NCBI RefSeq assembly: GCF_001701025.1 | Contig: NZ_CP016793.1 | Span: 1,364,001 to 1,428,000, forward strand | Origin: Lentzea guizhouensis | GTDB taxonomy: Bacteria; Actinomycetota; Actinomycetes; Mycobacteriales; Pseudonocardiaceae | Direction of reading: 5' to 3' | Length of the DNA stretch: 64,000 nt | Part shown: piece after piece, positions 7,950 through 17,121 of the stretch | Layout: each line of letters begins with the position of its first letter | Numbering within the stretch: position 1 is the first letter of the stretch | Program-made: the position numbers and the translations under genes | The notes under the pieces: model-generated | Told to the model about the DNA's origin: nothing | The model's database searches: none | What the model saw: only the letters and a program-made list of their open reading frames with translations

Positions 7950-8590
7950 CTGGATGTTCCACAGCAGGCATCCGTGACGACCTCGATCGCGGCGTCCTCG
8001 ATCACTGCCTGCAGCCCTGTGTCGCTCGCGCGAGACCTGCTGCCACATGAACGGCACGACCACGGGTTCATGTTCGCCGCCGAAGGCGGAACCTGGTTGT
8101 GGCGCAGCACCTTCATCCGCCGCGTGCTCAAACCTGCGGTCAACGGCAACCAAGACGCCTGCGAGTTGGCGCTCGTACCGTGCCGATTCGACCGGGCCTG
8201 ACCTTCCACGGATTGCGGCACAGCCACAAAACCTGGTTGATCGCCGGCGGCGCACCCGAAGTCGAACTCCGCCTCCTCAACGACCTCCAACACCGCTGGC
8301 ACCAAGCCGACCTGCACGTCCGCGCACACCCGGCCGCACCAGAACCATCACAACGCCACGTCTCCGGACCACGTGCCGCACAACCAATCCCGCTGCCCCT
8401 CACACCGTTGGTCAACAGGGCACGACGAACACGCAGATCGACCAGACCGGACGCGATCAAGCAGGAGAATCCTGCTCCAGAACTGCTCCACAGGGTCACC
8501 GCAACACGATCACCAGACGATCAGTCAAAATCCGCCCAGAACAGCAAGAAACCCGCCTGACCAGCGGAAACCACTCGATCAGACGGGCTC
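7950..8590 (+). pseudogene. Tyrosine-recombinase (phage-type integrase) relic
   Basis: Two frames carry adjacent pieces of an integrase. Around 8040-8150 one reads HDHGFMFAAEGGTWLWRSTF; around 8190-8270 another reads LTFHGLRHSHKTWLIAGGAP, the conserved HxxR box of the catalytic domain with its Arg; the later QRLL/QHRW-type tail is further out of register. At least one frameshift and one deletion are needed, and the N-terminus is missing. The end of the reading frame runs into the tRNA fragment at 8599-8641, the arrangement seen where integrative elements insert in tRNA genes. Confidence 0.75.
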
Positions 8591-8598
8591 TCATCCAA

Positions 8599-8641
8599 GT
8601 GGAGCTGAGGGGACTCGAACCCCTGACCCTCACACTGCCAG
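8599..8641 (-). other. tRNA 3'-half fragment, probable attachment-site scar
   Basis: On the minus strand this reads as the 3' part of a tRNA: a variable-loop region, a complete T-arm (AGGGGTTCGAGTCCCCT) and an acceptor 3' strand ending in CTCCA. It looks most like tRNA-Ala. No matching D-arm or 5' acceptor strand lies upstream (towards 8700), so it is not a working tRNA. Next to the integrase relic, it is best read as an att site left by an integrated element. Confidence 0.65.
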
Positions 8642-8828
8642 TCAGGTGAGCACGAGCCTCTGACCTGCAAAAATAGAGAATCGCCAGGTCACACAGTGCA
8701 GTTCCCCGCCGTTGCGCGCCGTTGAGCGCTGTTACGCGCCGTTCTGCTCCTTGCCGTGCTCCAGTCTCGCTCCACCTGTTCCAGTGTGAGATCAAGCAAC
8801 AAGGACGAACTCGCTCAGGGCGGCATGC

Positions 8829-9857
8829 TCATGTGGCGCCGTGATCAGGGTCGACCTCAAAGCGCTGCAGCCAGGTGACATCACCACCGCCGTAGCAGCC
8901 GACGGCGCCGACCGCGAGCCAGATCAACGCCGGCAGGAAGTCATCCTCCAACTCGTCCACCAACTCCTGCACCGTCACGCCGGAACTCTCCGGGGCGCCG
9001 AGGATGCCTGCAGCCCTCCTGGAAAGGGCCACGGACGCCGGGCCGAGAGCAGAACCAACCCAGCCAAGGACCTCTTCCGCCACGGGTTCCGCAGCACGCT
9101 CTTCACGCAATCCGGACAGCCATCGCGCCACCACAGCGAACGCGGCGGACAACCCGAGCGCACCTGCTGAGTCATCAACACCGGCATCGGCCAACACCAA
9201 GTCCATCTCGATGACCCGCGCGGCGAAGTCACGGGCGTGCTGCGGCGACGGCTCGATCAGCGTGCGGGCGACCACCGCACTAATCTCCGCGCCGAGAAGC
9301 TCGACCAGCTCTTCCTCTCCGAGGTCGTCGTCGTCCGGCTCGTCTTCGGCCCGATACCTCTCGACGGTCTCCCGCCATGCCTCGATCTCGGCCGCCGAGA
9401 ACAGGTGACGGTTCTCCTCGGTGACGAGATAGCCCAGGTCGCGGAAAGCCTTGATCAGTGCGGGAGGTACTCCGATCTCGTCGGCATTTTCTACCAGCCG
9501 GTCGAGCTCTCGGGAGAGGGAACCAGCCGACAGCGGCGTGGGATCCTCCGCGTCCGGATCGAAGAAGATCGGGTCTTCCGGCCCAGGTTGGCGGCCGAAC
9601 TTCTCACGAAACTTCTCCAGTTGGTGGTGTAGGGCACCGCTGATCCGGGTTCCCGCTACCGATTCCGGGTCCCACCGGACGACTCGACCACCATCAGGAA
9701 GTCGCTCTCGCTGAATGAATCGTGGATCACCGGCACGCTCGACCACCAACCGAGCATGCTGCTCACGTCGGAACTCCTGCCCGGCCAGACGCTGCTGCCG
9801 TGCCTTCGCTTTCGCCGCACGACGCTGTCCAGTCGAGCGCCGATCCTTGCCACCCAT
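8829..9857 (-). CDS. Hypothetical protein, 342 aa
   Basis: The frame is open back to 10067, but the ATG at 9857 has GCAGGAGG nine bases upstream and begins MGGKDRRSTGQRRAAKAKAR, a basic, coiled-coil-like start, so I choose it. The middle has an acidic segment (YRAEDEPDDDDLGEEELVEL) and the C-terminal half is helical, with ELVDELEDDFLPALIWLAVG. The N-terminal basic region could bind nucleic acid. I do not recognise the family. It lies in a stretch with integrase and regulator relics, so it may be accessory. Confidence 0.7.
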   Translation of the reverse strand: MGGKDRRSTGQRRAAKAKARQQRLAGQEFRREQHARLVVERAGDPRFIQRERLPDGGRVVRWDPESVAGTRISGALHHQLEKFREKFGRQPGPEDPIFFDPDAEDPTPLSAGSLSRELDRLVENADEIGVPPALIKAFRDLGYLVTEENRHLFSAAEIEAWRETVERYRAEDEPDDDDLGEEELVELLGAEISAVVARTLIEPSPQHARDFAARVIEMDLVLADAGVDDSAGALGLSAAFAVVARWLSGLREERAAEPVAEEVLGWVGSALGPASVALSRRAAGILGAPESSGVTVQELVDELEDDFLPALIWLAVGAVGCYGGGDVTWLQRFEVDPDHGAT

Positions 9858-10557
9858 TCGACCGCGCCTCCTGCTACCGCGATCCCGGCAACCAACACCG
9901 AGCATGTCCTCAAAGGCCCTGATTTCGCCACCGTACTCACGTTCAGCCTTGCCCTGACAGATCGACGCATCCACAAGAGGATCGGTGGTCGACGCCGATC
10001 CGCCGGTCTTTGGAGTCACCTCTTTGCCGCCCCGGCGAGCTGACTGGAGGAGCGACATGCACAACAAACTCCGTAGGGCTGCCGGACGATCGCGTTGTGG
10101 TCCTGTCTGATCGGCTCAGCCTTGTGAGGAGCGAGTCCGGCCACCGCGCAGGCGCCGCCTACCCATCTGACCAAGCCCCCCAAGTTCGATGGCTGCGCCC
10201 ACGACCACCGCGCGACAGCCACCACGCCGTTCTCCCCGCGAACGCGAAGGCCTCACAGCGCCATCCCGCGGTCCTGCACGATCCAATCTGTCCCGCGCAA
10301 GCCGAGCGGCCTGCCCAGCTCGGAGCGATCTCGGCAGGGGTGTGCCCAGCCCGCTCACACGCCTGCAGGTTCGGCCGCCCGCGGTCGACGCCCTGACGGC
10401 ACTGTCACCCGGCCAGCGAACCGTCCTCAAGCACCAAGTCGACCCCGGCAGTCAGATTTCGAGGCTGTTGAGGATCTACCTGCCCACTATTCGAGTAATA
10501 ACAGCCACTTGTCTCCTCAGGTGACCGACCAGGCCGACCGGCACTCACCGGCAGGGT
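9858..10557. other. Gene-poor stretch
   Basis: 700 bases between the 342-aa gene and the TPR fragment. Overlapping frames on both strands have the composition of shadow ORFs. I see no domain, RNA gene or repeat. It belongs to the decayed region from about 7.9 to 11.4 kb. Confidence 0.4.
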
Positions 10558-10890
10558 TCAACGGCCGAGCGAGTCTCGTTTGTGCTGGATGGTCGCTGCG
10601 GTCAGAAGGTGGCCGATCTCCTCATAGATCTCCATGGCCTGTTGGTAGTACCGGTCGGCGGAGGCTGGATCCGTGGTGACGTGCGCGTCGCCGAGCGCGT
10701 CGAGGACCTGCGCCCGGTCGTAGTGCCGTGCGAGTTCGGTCATCGATGCGAGTGCTTGCTCCAGGTGTGCGACGGCGTCCGGCCGTTCGTTCTTCTCGAG
10801 CAGTGTGCGGCCCTGCCAAAGTTCGACCTTCGCGAGGTTGTGCAGGTCGGGCTGGTCAAGTGACCGGAAACCTGCTTGCGTGAACCGGCC
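10558..10890 (-). pseudogene. C-terminal TPR fragment of a regulator
   Basis: The last ~110 codons of this frame are typical of the tetratricopeptide tail of actinobacterial SARP/XRE-TPR regulators: DLHNLAKVELWQGRTLLEKN, then ARHYDRAQVLDALGDAHVTT and RYYQQAMEIYEEIGHLLTAA, ending with TIQHKRDSLGR. The frame continues 5' into sequence that is not protein-like, and no DNA-binding or ATPase domain is present, so only the tail of the gene remains. Confidence 0.6.
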
Positions 10891-10929
10891 TCTGGTTCGC
10901 TCTGCATAGCCCTTCTGCCGGTTCACGCA

Positions 10930-11376
10930 ACCCTGGGACTCGACGGTGACGTCGTGACTGCCACCGTGACGCGGTTCCCCGCCGCTTCGGTCCTGCGCGG
11001 TAGGCCTCTCGGCGACGGCGCACATCTCGTGGTCCACACCAACGATCCGTCGGAGACCGCCTTGCAGCTGGCCGACATCGTGGTGCACGACGAGCCGGGC
11101 GAAACAGCCGAGTGGCTCGCGCACACCCTGGCCTCGCTACCTGGCACCGCCGTGGTCACCAGACCGATCTCAGACGCGGCATGGCTAGCCGGTACCCGCG
11201 ATGGACACCAGATCCGATTCGACCACGCAGGCACGTTCGGGCCCGCTCGTGCGTCGATTGCGCTCACCTGGACCACCAGCGGGCAGCGGCTGTGCGACTT
11301 CCCGGAACGCTTCGATCTGATCATCGGCGCTACAAGGCACCACATCACGGCGACGACCACCCGTTGCGATTGCTGA
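10930..11376 (+). pseudogene. Truncated gene remnant, unknown family
   Basis: A plus-strand frame with good actinobacterial codon use: DGDVVTATVTRFPAASVLRG, LADIVVHDEPGETAEWLAHT, and a tail reading TTSGQRLCDFPERFDLIIGA. There is no convincing start codon with a ribosome site, and it abuts the TPR fragment on the opposite strand, so the 5' end has probably been lost. I do not recognise the family. It could still be an intact small gene using an unusual start. Confidence 0.35.
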
Positions 11377-11769
11377 GCAGGCCCAGCCTTCCCACCGCCG
11401 TTGGCAGCGAATCCTCTTAGCCAGATCAACACGTGACACCGCTCGCCTGGGCAAGACGAGTCGTCTGATCTGCGCGCTGACCGTCAGCTTGTGCCGTCTT
11501 TCGCCGCCTGTCCAGGATCGTTGCTCGGCCTGGATGCCGGGTGGAGAGCAGAACAGACTCGATCATCTGCCAAGCCAGCGGAAACGCGCCACCAGATCTG
11601 GCGAAGGAAGGCGAATCACGGCTCAGAGGATCGACGATCGCGGGTGCCGATGGCACCCCGCGAACCCACACCGCAGGTGCAGGCTTCGGCGCACCGCACC
11701 CCCGCTGAGTCAAGCGACCAGCAGGAGGGAATGCGGTGACGTGACTGCTGTCATGTTCCCGTAGCGTCC
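11377..11769. other. Non-coding stretch upstream of the riboswitch
   Basis: About 390 bases without a supported gene. It should hold the promoter of the corrinoid operon close to the riboswitch. Frames on both strands look like shadows. Confidence 0.4.
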
Positions 11770-11945
11770 TGTCTGTTGCCACAATCTGGCGACTACTGCG
11801 ACGGCGGACGAGGAAGCCGGTGTGAATCCGGCACGGTCCCGCCACTGTGACCGGGGAGCTGATCCCGCCATGGCCACTGCCCCTGCCAGGGGTGGGAAGG
11901 CCGGGAGGAGCGTTGATCCGGGAGTCAGGAGACTCACGTCGTCGC
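11770..11945 (+). promoter_or_regulatory. Cobalamin riboswitch
   Basis: The conserved blocks are in order: GAGGAAGCCGGTGTGAATCC with GGCACGGTCCCGCCACTGTG directly after it (11810-11849), CCGGGGAGC, GCCACTGC (11873-11880), GGGAAGGCCGGGAGGAG (11893-11910), and GGGAGTCAGGAGACTCACG (11920-11938). These match the core of the AdoCbl riboswitch. It ends about 50 bases before the ATG of the binding-protein gene, so vitamin B12 should repress the whole operon to 17121. Outer borders are approximate because the P1 stem was not fully resolved by eye. Confidence 0.95.
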
Positions 11946-11991
11946 TTCCTCACCACCGGGGCGGATCTCCCCGAGAGAGGGCGGCTTCGTC

Positions 11992-13152
11992 ATGCGCCTC
12001 GCACTGTCCGTGCTGCTGTTGTGCACTCTCGTCGCGGGCTGCGCCACTCCCTTGCCCGCGCCATCGGTCTCCGGGAACTGCGTCTCGGAGTTCGACGCGG
12101 ACCGCGACTACTTCCCGGTCAAGTCGACGGTCAAGCACGCCAAGAACTTCTCGCTGCGCTACGAGAAGTCCTATCAGGTGCTGACGGTCGACCAGCCCTT
12201 CCCGAACGGCAAGCCGGAGACATACGTCCTGCTGCGGTGCGGCGCACCTCGTCCCGACATCGCTGGAGCGGTGGTCGTCGAGACCCCGATCCGCAGCCTG
12301 TACTCAGGTTCCACCACACACCTGCCACTGCTGGCCGACCTCGGCAGGCTCGACCTGCTCAGCGGGGTGGAGTCCACGTCGTACGTCGTCAGCGCGGACG
12401 CGCGGGCACGGATCGACGCGGGCAAGGTGACCGAGTACGGCGCGAACAACACGATCGACGCCGAGAAGGTGATCGTCGGCACGCCGGACGTGGTGATGAC
12501 CGGCGGCACCGACAAGCCCGAGTACGCCGCCCTGCGCAACGCGGGGATCCCGGTGATCGCGAACGCGGAGTGGCTCGAGGCCACACCGCTAGGCCGCGCC
12601 GAGTGGCTGAAGGTCATGGCCGCGCTGACCGGTGACGAGCAGAAGGCCGGCGAGGTCTTCGACCGCATCGAACGCGACTATCAGGCCGTCGTCGCCAAGG
12701 CCGCAGGCGTGCAGCCGAAGACCGAGGTGCTGCCGGGTTCACTGCGGCAGGGCGCGTGGAACATGCCCGCGGGTGGCTCCTACGCCGGCACGTTGCTGCG
12801 CGACGCGGGCGCGACCTACCCGTGGGCCGACTCACCGAACACCGGCACCCTGCAGCTGTCCTACGAGGAGATCTACGCCAAGGCCGGGACGATCGGCGTC
12901 TGGCTGGTCGACTCGCCGTGGCAGACGCTGGCCGACGCCCGCGCCGCCGACCCCCGGCACGAGCAGCTCGCCGCGGTCGGCACGGGACGGGTCTGGACGC
13001 ACAACAAGGTCGTCGGCCCCCAGGGCGGCAATGACTACTGGGAACGCGGTGTCACCCGGCCGGACCTGGTGCTGTCCGACCTGGTCGCGATCATCCACCC
13101 ACAGTTGATGCCGGGATACGAGACCACGTTCTACCGCCAGGTCGGCCGGTGA
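11992..13152 (+). CDS. Corrinoid/iron-type ABC transporter substrate-binding lipoprotein (BtuF-like)
   Basis: 386 residues. The signal sequence LALSVLLLCTLVAGC has a lipobox with Cys17, so the protein is anchored outside the membrane. It has the two-lobed pattern of type III binding proteins with a linking helix: AGAVVVETPIRSLYSGSTTH at the start of lobe 1, VIVGTPDVVMTGGTDKPEYA, and lobe 2 beginning at NMPAGGSYAGTLLRDAGATY. It is directly behind the cobalamin riboswitch and overlaps the permease start by 4 bp, so the likely ligand is cobalamin or another corrinoid. A siderophore is the alternative from family alone. Confidence 0.88.
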   Translation: MRLALSVLLLCTLVAGCATPLPAPSVSGNCVSEFDADRDYFPVKSTVKHAKNFSLRYEKSYQVLTVDQPFPNGKPETYVLLRCGAPRPDIAGAVVVETPIRSLYSGSTTHLPLLADLGRLDLLSGVESTSYVVSADARARIDAGKVTEYGANNTIDAEKVIVGTPDVVMTGGTDKPEYAALRNAGIPVIANAEWLEATPLGRAEWLKVMAALTGDEQKAGEVFDRIERDYQAVVAKAAGVQPKTEVLPGSLRQGAWNMPAGGSYAGTLLRDAGATYPWADSPNTGTLQLSYEEIYAKAGTIGVWLVDSPWQTLADARAADPRHEQLAAVGTGRVWTHNKVVGPQGGNDYWERGVTRPDLVLSDLVAIIHPQLMPGYETTFYRQVGR

Positions 13153-14174
13153 CCACCGCACGCCGTGTCGTGGTTCTAGGCGCGCTGACGATCGGCACGG
13201 CAGTGGCACTTGCGATGGCGATCACCGTCGGCTCGGTCTCCGTGCCTCTGTCCGACACCGTCCGCGTGCTGCTCGGGATGGATCCGCGGGATCCGCGGTG
13301 GACGGTGGTGATCGAGACCGTCCGGTTGCCGCGCGCTGCGACGGCGGCGCTGGCCGGCGCCGCCCTCGGGGTCGCCGGACTGCAGATGCAGACGTTGTTC
13401 CGCAATCCGCTGGCCGACCCGTTCTCGCTCGGCGTCAGCTCCGGCGCGAGCCTGGGTGTGTCGCTGACCATGGTGGGCACCGGCGGGTTCGCCGCGGGTC
13501 TGGCGGCGGGTGGAAGGCTCGGCGTGGTCGCCGCGGCCGCGGTGGGCGCCGCCGTGGTCCTGACCGGGATTCTGATGCTCGCCAGGGTGGTCCGCACGCC
13601 GGTGACGCTGCTGGTCATCGGCGTCATGGTGGGTGCGGCCGCAACCGCGCTGGTCAGCCTGCTGCTCACGTGGACCGACCCGCAACGCGCCCAGCAGTTC
13701 ATTTCCTGGGGCCTGGGCAGCTTCTCCGGCACCACCACTGCGGACCTCACGGTGTTCGGTGCTGTCACCGCGGCAGGTCTGCTGGTCGCCGCGCTGTCGG
13801 CCAAACCACTCAACGCTTTGCTGCTGGGCGAGAACTACGCCCGCACGATGGGTCTCAACGTGCGGCGCGCCCGCATCATCACGCTGCTCAGCGCGTCCCT
13901 GCTCGCCGGCGCGGTCACCGCGTTCTGCGGGCCGATCGGGTTCCTCGGCATCGCGGTGCCGCACGTCGCCCGCCGCCTGCTCGGCACCTCCGATCACCGG
14001 GTGCTTCTGCCCGCGACGCTGCTCGCCGGGGCGCTGACCGCACTGCTGTGCGCGGTCGCCTCCCAGACACCCGGCGGCGTTCTGCCGATCAACGTGATCA
14101 CGTCGCTCGCCGGTGCCCCTGTCGTGATCGTCATCCTCCTCCGCGCCCGCTCGTTGCAGGGAGTCACGACATGA
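13149..14174 (+). CDS. FecCD-family ABC permease (BtuC-like)
   Basis: 341 residues, starting with a GTG that overlaps the previous stop (GTGA). It is very hydrophobic with about ten membrane helices and carries the FecCD marks: LPRAATAALAGAALGVAGLQ, NPLADPFSLGVSSGASLGVS, and near the end CGPIGFLGIAVPHVARRLLG followed by PGGVLPINVITSLAGAPVVI. It forms the membrane channel for the uptake system. The next gene begins at 14171, again overlapping by 4 bp, so permease and ATPase are translationally coupled. Confidence 0.93.
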   Translation: MTTARRVVVLGALTIGTAVALAMAITVGSVSVPLSDTVRVLLGMDPRDPRWTVVIETVRLPRAATAALAGAALGVAGLQMQTLFRNPLADPFSLGVSSGASLGVSLTMVGTGGFAAGLAAGGRLGVVAAAAVGAAVVLTGILMLARVVRTPVTLLVIGVMVGAAATALVSLLLTWTDPQRAQQFISWGLGSFSGTTTADLTVFGAVTAAGLLVAALSAKPLNALLLGENYARTMGLNVRRARIITLLSASLLAGAVTAFCGPIGFLGIAVPHVARRLLGTSDHRVLLPATLLAGALTALLCAVASQTPGGVLPINVITSLAGAPVVIVILLRARSLQGVTT

Positions 14175-15817
14175 GTCTGCATCTTCGTGACCTGGCCGTC
14201 GGCTACCGCAAGCGCACCATCCTCACCGGACTCAACGCGACGGCGGAGCGCGGTGAGCTGACCGTGCTGCTGGGCCCGAACGGTGTCGGCAAATCCACGC
14301 TATTGCGGACCCTGGCGGGCTTGCAGCCTGCGTTGGGCGGCGCGATGCATCTCGACGGCGCTGACCTCGACGAGCTGTCACACACCGACCGCGCCCGGCG
14401 GATGGCCGTCGTGCTCACCGACCGGGTCTCGCCGGGGCTGCTGACCGCTCGCGAACTCGTCGGCTTCGGCAGGCACCCCCACACGGGCTTCACCGGCGCG
14501 CTCACCAGCCACGACCACAGCATCGTCGACTGGGCCATCGACGCCGTCGCAGGCACCCATCTGGCCGGCCGCGACGTCAGCGAACTCTCCGACGGAGAAC
14601 GCCAGCGCGTGCTCACCGCCCGCGCGCTCGCCCAGGAACCGGGACTGCTGCTGCTCGACGAGCCCAGCGCGTTCCTCGACGCGCCGTCCCGCGTGGCGCT
14701 CACCGGGCTGCTGCGCACGCTCGCGTCCGAACGCGACCTCGCCATCGTCGTCTCCACGCATGAACTGGAACTCGCACTGCGCGTGGCCGACGCGGTGTGG
14801 CTGCTCGACCACGAGGGCGTCCTGCACACCGGCCCACCGGAACAGCTGGCACTCGACGGCGTGATCTCCGCGACGTTCGACACCGACGAGCTCCGGTTCG
14901 ACCTCACCGCGGGCACCTTCGTCCTGCGCTGCGCTACGACCAGGACGTGCCGGGTGCTCGGCACCGACGCTGCGGTGCTCGGACGGGCTCTCAGCCGCAC
15001 CGGATGGGCTTCCTCGACCTCCGGCACGGCCGACGCGGAAATCCGGCAGACCGCGAACGGCTACCTCGGCCTCGCCGACGGGAAGAGCACCGACCTGCCG
15101 GACGTCGCGGCCGTGGTCTCCTGGGCGCGGAAGCAACCGGTGCCCGTCGTTCGGCGCGCCGACCCCGCCGACGTCGCCACCGCACTGGCACGAGCCTCGG
15201 CGTTCAGCCCGTACTTCGCGGTCGACGACATCCCGGGCCGCACCCTCGGATCTATCTACGCCGACCGCGACGCCCTCACCGAAGCCGTGCGGCGAACGGG
15301 CCTGCGGCTCGGTGTGACCGAGGCACGGGTCGCCGCGTCCACGTGGCAGTTCGGTCTCGCCGCGCGGCTGTGGTCCATCGCGCTCGGCACGGTGGCCGCC
15401 GGTGACGTCGTAGCGGACCTGGACCGCCTGTGCTATCGGTTGGACGACGACGCCACCATCCGGCTGTCCCTGCCCGAACCGGGAGGATGGACGGCGCCGG
15501 ACCTCACACCGTTGCTCACACGCATCGTGATCGACGAACACCTGCGGCCACTGCACGAAGGACTCCGCAAGGTGGTCCCTGTCGCCGAAGGGCTGTTGTG
15601 GGGCAACGCCGCCGCAGCGCTTCACGGTGCGCTGCGCCTGGCCCCCACCGAGCTCGGTAAACAGCTGCTGGCCACTCCCGAACTGGCAAACGCGCTGTCC
15701 CCCCAAGGCATTCGCCGCAGCTGTTGCCTGTTCTACCGCACACCAACCAGCGGCACCTGCGGCGACTGCCCACTCGACGGCGCCACCGTCGTCACGATGA
15801 AGGAGAGCACCGCGTGA
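14171..15817 (+). CDS. ABC ATPase fused to an FhuF-like [2Fe-2S] domain
   Basis: 548 residues. Residues 1-~250 are a FecE/BtuD-type ATPase: Walker A GPNGVGKST (35-43), signature LSDGERQ (139-145), Walker B LLLLDEP (159-165), His in STHE (197). The C-terminal ~290 residues resemble FhuF-type proteins, ending with RRSCCLFYR and TCGDCPL, four cysteines (518, 519, 530, 533) in the CC...CxxC pattern that binds a [2Fe-2S] cluster in FhuF. FhuF domains reduce ferric siderophores in the cytoplasm; here, under a B12 riboswitch, it may reduce the incoming corrinoid, which is inference. The frame is open far upstream into the permease gene but ATG 14171 fits the domain edge and the 4-bp overlap. Confidence 0.9.
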   Translation: MSLHLRDLAVGYRKRTILTGLNATAERGELTVLLGPNGVGKSTLLRTLAGLQPALGGAMHLDGADLDELSHTDRARRMAVVLTDRVSPGLLTARELVGFGRHPHTGFTGALTSHDHSIVDWAIDAVAGTHLAGRDVSELSDGERQRVLTARALAQEPGLLLLDEPSAFLDAPSRVALTGLLRTLASERDLAIVVSTHELELALRVADAVWLLDHEGVLHTGPPEQLALDGVISATFDTDELRFDLTAGTFVLRCATTRTCRVLGTDAAVLGRALSRTGWASSTSGTADAEIRQTANGYLGLADGKSTDLPDVAAVVSWARKQPVPVVRRADPADVATALARASAFSPYFAVDDIPGRTLGSIYADRDALTEAVRRTGLRLGVTEARVAASTWQFGLAARLWSIALGTVAAGDVVADLDRLCYRLDDDATIRLSLPEPGGWTAPDLTPLLTRIVIDEHLRPLHEGLRKVVPVAEGLLWGNAAAALHGALRLAPTELGKQLLATPELANALSPQGIRRSCCLFYRTPTSGTCGDCPLDGATVVTMKESTA

Positions 15818-16401
15818 CCCCTCGAGTCGTGGACGAACCCGGCGTCGGCGTCCAGCACGTGTGGGACCTGCCCACCGAGACCGACACCCTGCTCGCCATC
15901 ATCACCGACCTGTTCACCGGATACCGGCAGCACATGCACTTCGGCGTGCTCCTCCAGGGCGCCGCACGGGAAGTCGCCGCCCCCAGCGCACCCACGAAGA
16001 TCAGCATGCCCGACGGGTACGTGACCGTCGACTTCGGACGATGGCACTTTCACCTGTGCATCGGTGAACACACCGGCAGCGGCCCCGAACTCGGCCGGAT
16101 CCGCCGCACCGCACGCGCCGAGCTCTACCGGGGCATCGGCCGCGACGACACCCCGACCACTTGGGGTCTGCGGCTGTTCAACGGCCGCGACGAACAGCAG
16201 ATGACCATCATGCTGCCCAACCCGTTCCTCACCGACACCCAGGACATCGTCGACGAACCCGACTTCAGCCGCCTCGCCGCATGGGACCACCTGCGCATCA
16301 CACATCTCGAACTGCCACCCGACCCGTACGACCGGGCAGGCAAGGGATTCCGTCACGACTGGCGGTTGGCGCGTGCCGGGAGGGATTCGCCCGCGCGATG
16401 A
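15814..16401 (+). CDS. Conserved protein of the corrinoid operon
   Basis: 195 residues from a GTG overlapping the previous stop by 4 bp. It is soluble and has well-spaced conserved-looking blocks: HMHFGVLLQG, VDFGRWHFHLCIGEH with two His and a Cys close together, WGLRLFNGRDEQQMTIMLPN, and a final LELPPDP. The HFHLCIGEH segment could be a metal or corrinoid site but I cannot name the family. Its place between the transporter and cbiZ suggests a role in corrinoid handling after import. Confidence 0.8.
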   Translation: MTPRVVDEPGVGVQHVWDLPTETDTLLAIITDLFTGYRQHMHFGVLLQGAAREVAAPSAPTKISMPDGYVTVDFGRWHFHLCIGEHTGSGPELGRIRRTARAELYRGIGRDDTPTTWGLRLFNGRDEQQMTIMLPNPFLTDTQDIVDEPDFSRLAAWDHLRITHLELPPDPYDRAGKGFRHDWRLARAGRDSPAR

Positions 16402-16467
16402 ACGACAGGCCTGCAGCGTTCGCCGAGAAGCGGGCGCCCGAATTCCGTCACCCGCGAGACGGATACG

Positions 16468-17121
16468 TTGTCGTTTGTGATCCCTGAAGTCCACCGGTTC
16501 GACCGCCCTGTCCTGTTGTGGAGGCTGCCCGCAGGTTCGCGTGCTGTCTCCACCGCCGTGGTAGGCGGTGGCATCGGCCCGTGCGAGTGGATCATCAACG
16601 TCGAGGTCCACGACGATTATCACCGCGACCCGATCGAGCACCTGTCGGAGCTCATCACCGAGCTTCGACTGTCCGGCCGGGGCGCGGGCATGCTCACCGC
16701 CGCCGCGATTCAGCGCTATGTCAGGACGTCCGACGAAGGTGTGGACTGCACCGCCACGGTCGGCCTGTCACACCCCAGGTTCGCCGCCGCACCGACCGAG
16801 AACGTACTTCCGGTCGGCACGATCAACACGTTCTGCTGGGTCCCGGTGTCGCTTGAGGACGCGGCCCTGGTGAACCTGGTGGTGACCGCGACGGAAGCTA
16901 AGACGCAGGCGCTGGTCGAACTCGGCGTTGCTGGTACGGGGACGCCGAGCGACGCGGTGGTCATCGCCTGTCCCGACGGGCCCGGCGAGCAGTTCGGCGG
17001 ACCCCGGTCGCGCTGGGGTGCCCGGCTCGCCCGCGCGGTCCACGCGGCAACGGTCCAAGGCGCCCGCGGCTGGGTGGAACTGTCGTCCGCACGTGGCGGC
17101 GGGGATCCATCGGGCAGGTGA
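16468..17121 (+). CDS. cbiZ: Adenosylcobinamide amidohydrolase, corrinoid salvage
   Basis: About 217 residues. The family blocks are clear: VVGGGIGPCEWIINVEVHDD, GAGMLTAAAIQRYV, the Thr/Gly-rich VDCTATVGLSHPRFAA, GTINTFCWVPVSLEDAALVN, then TEAKTQALVELGV and GTPSDAVVIACPDGP. CbiZ removes the aminopropanol arm of imported cobinamides to give cobyrate, so that foreign corrinoids can be rebuilt. As last gene of a riboswitch-controlled importer operon it makes the operon a corrinoid-scavenging unit. The start is either the TTG at 16468 or the GTG at 16477; neither has a strong ribosome site. Confidence 0.9.
   Translation: MSFVIPEVHRFDRPVLLWRLPAGSRAVSTAVVGGGIGPCEWIINVEVHDDYHRDPIEHLSELITELRLSGRGAGMLTAAAIQRYVRTSDEGVDCTATVGLSHPRFAAAPTENVLPVGTINTFCWVPVSLEDAALVNLVVTATEAKTQALVELGVAGTGTPSDAVVIACPDGPGEQFGGPRSRWGARLARAVHAATVQGARGWVELSSARGGGDPSGR

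Noticed and set aside
8599..8680. Complete tRNA gene on the minus strand
   Set aside because: T-arm and acceptor 3' strand only; no D-arm, no proper anticodon stem and no pairing 5' acceptor strand.
11426..11956. Minus-strand ORF over the riboswitch
   Set aside because: Antisense to a structured RNA with all conserved cobalamin blocks; no protein features.
13298..14170. 839-codon frame that would fuse another N-terminal region to the ABC-FhuF protein
   Set aside because: The upstream part is an out-of-frame shadow of the FecCD permease; ATG 14171 has the expected domain start and 4-bp overlap.
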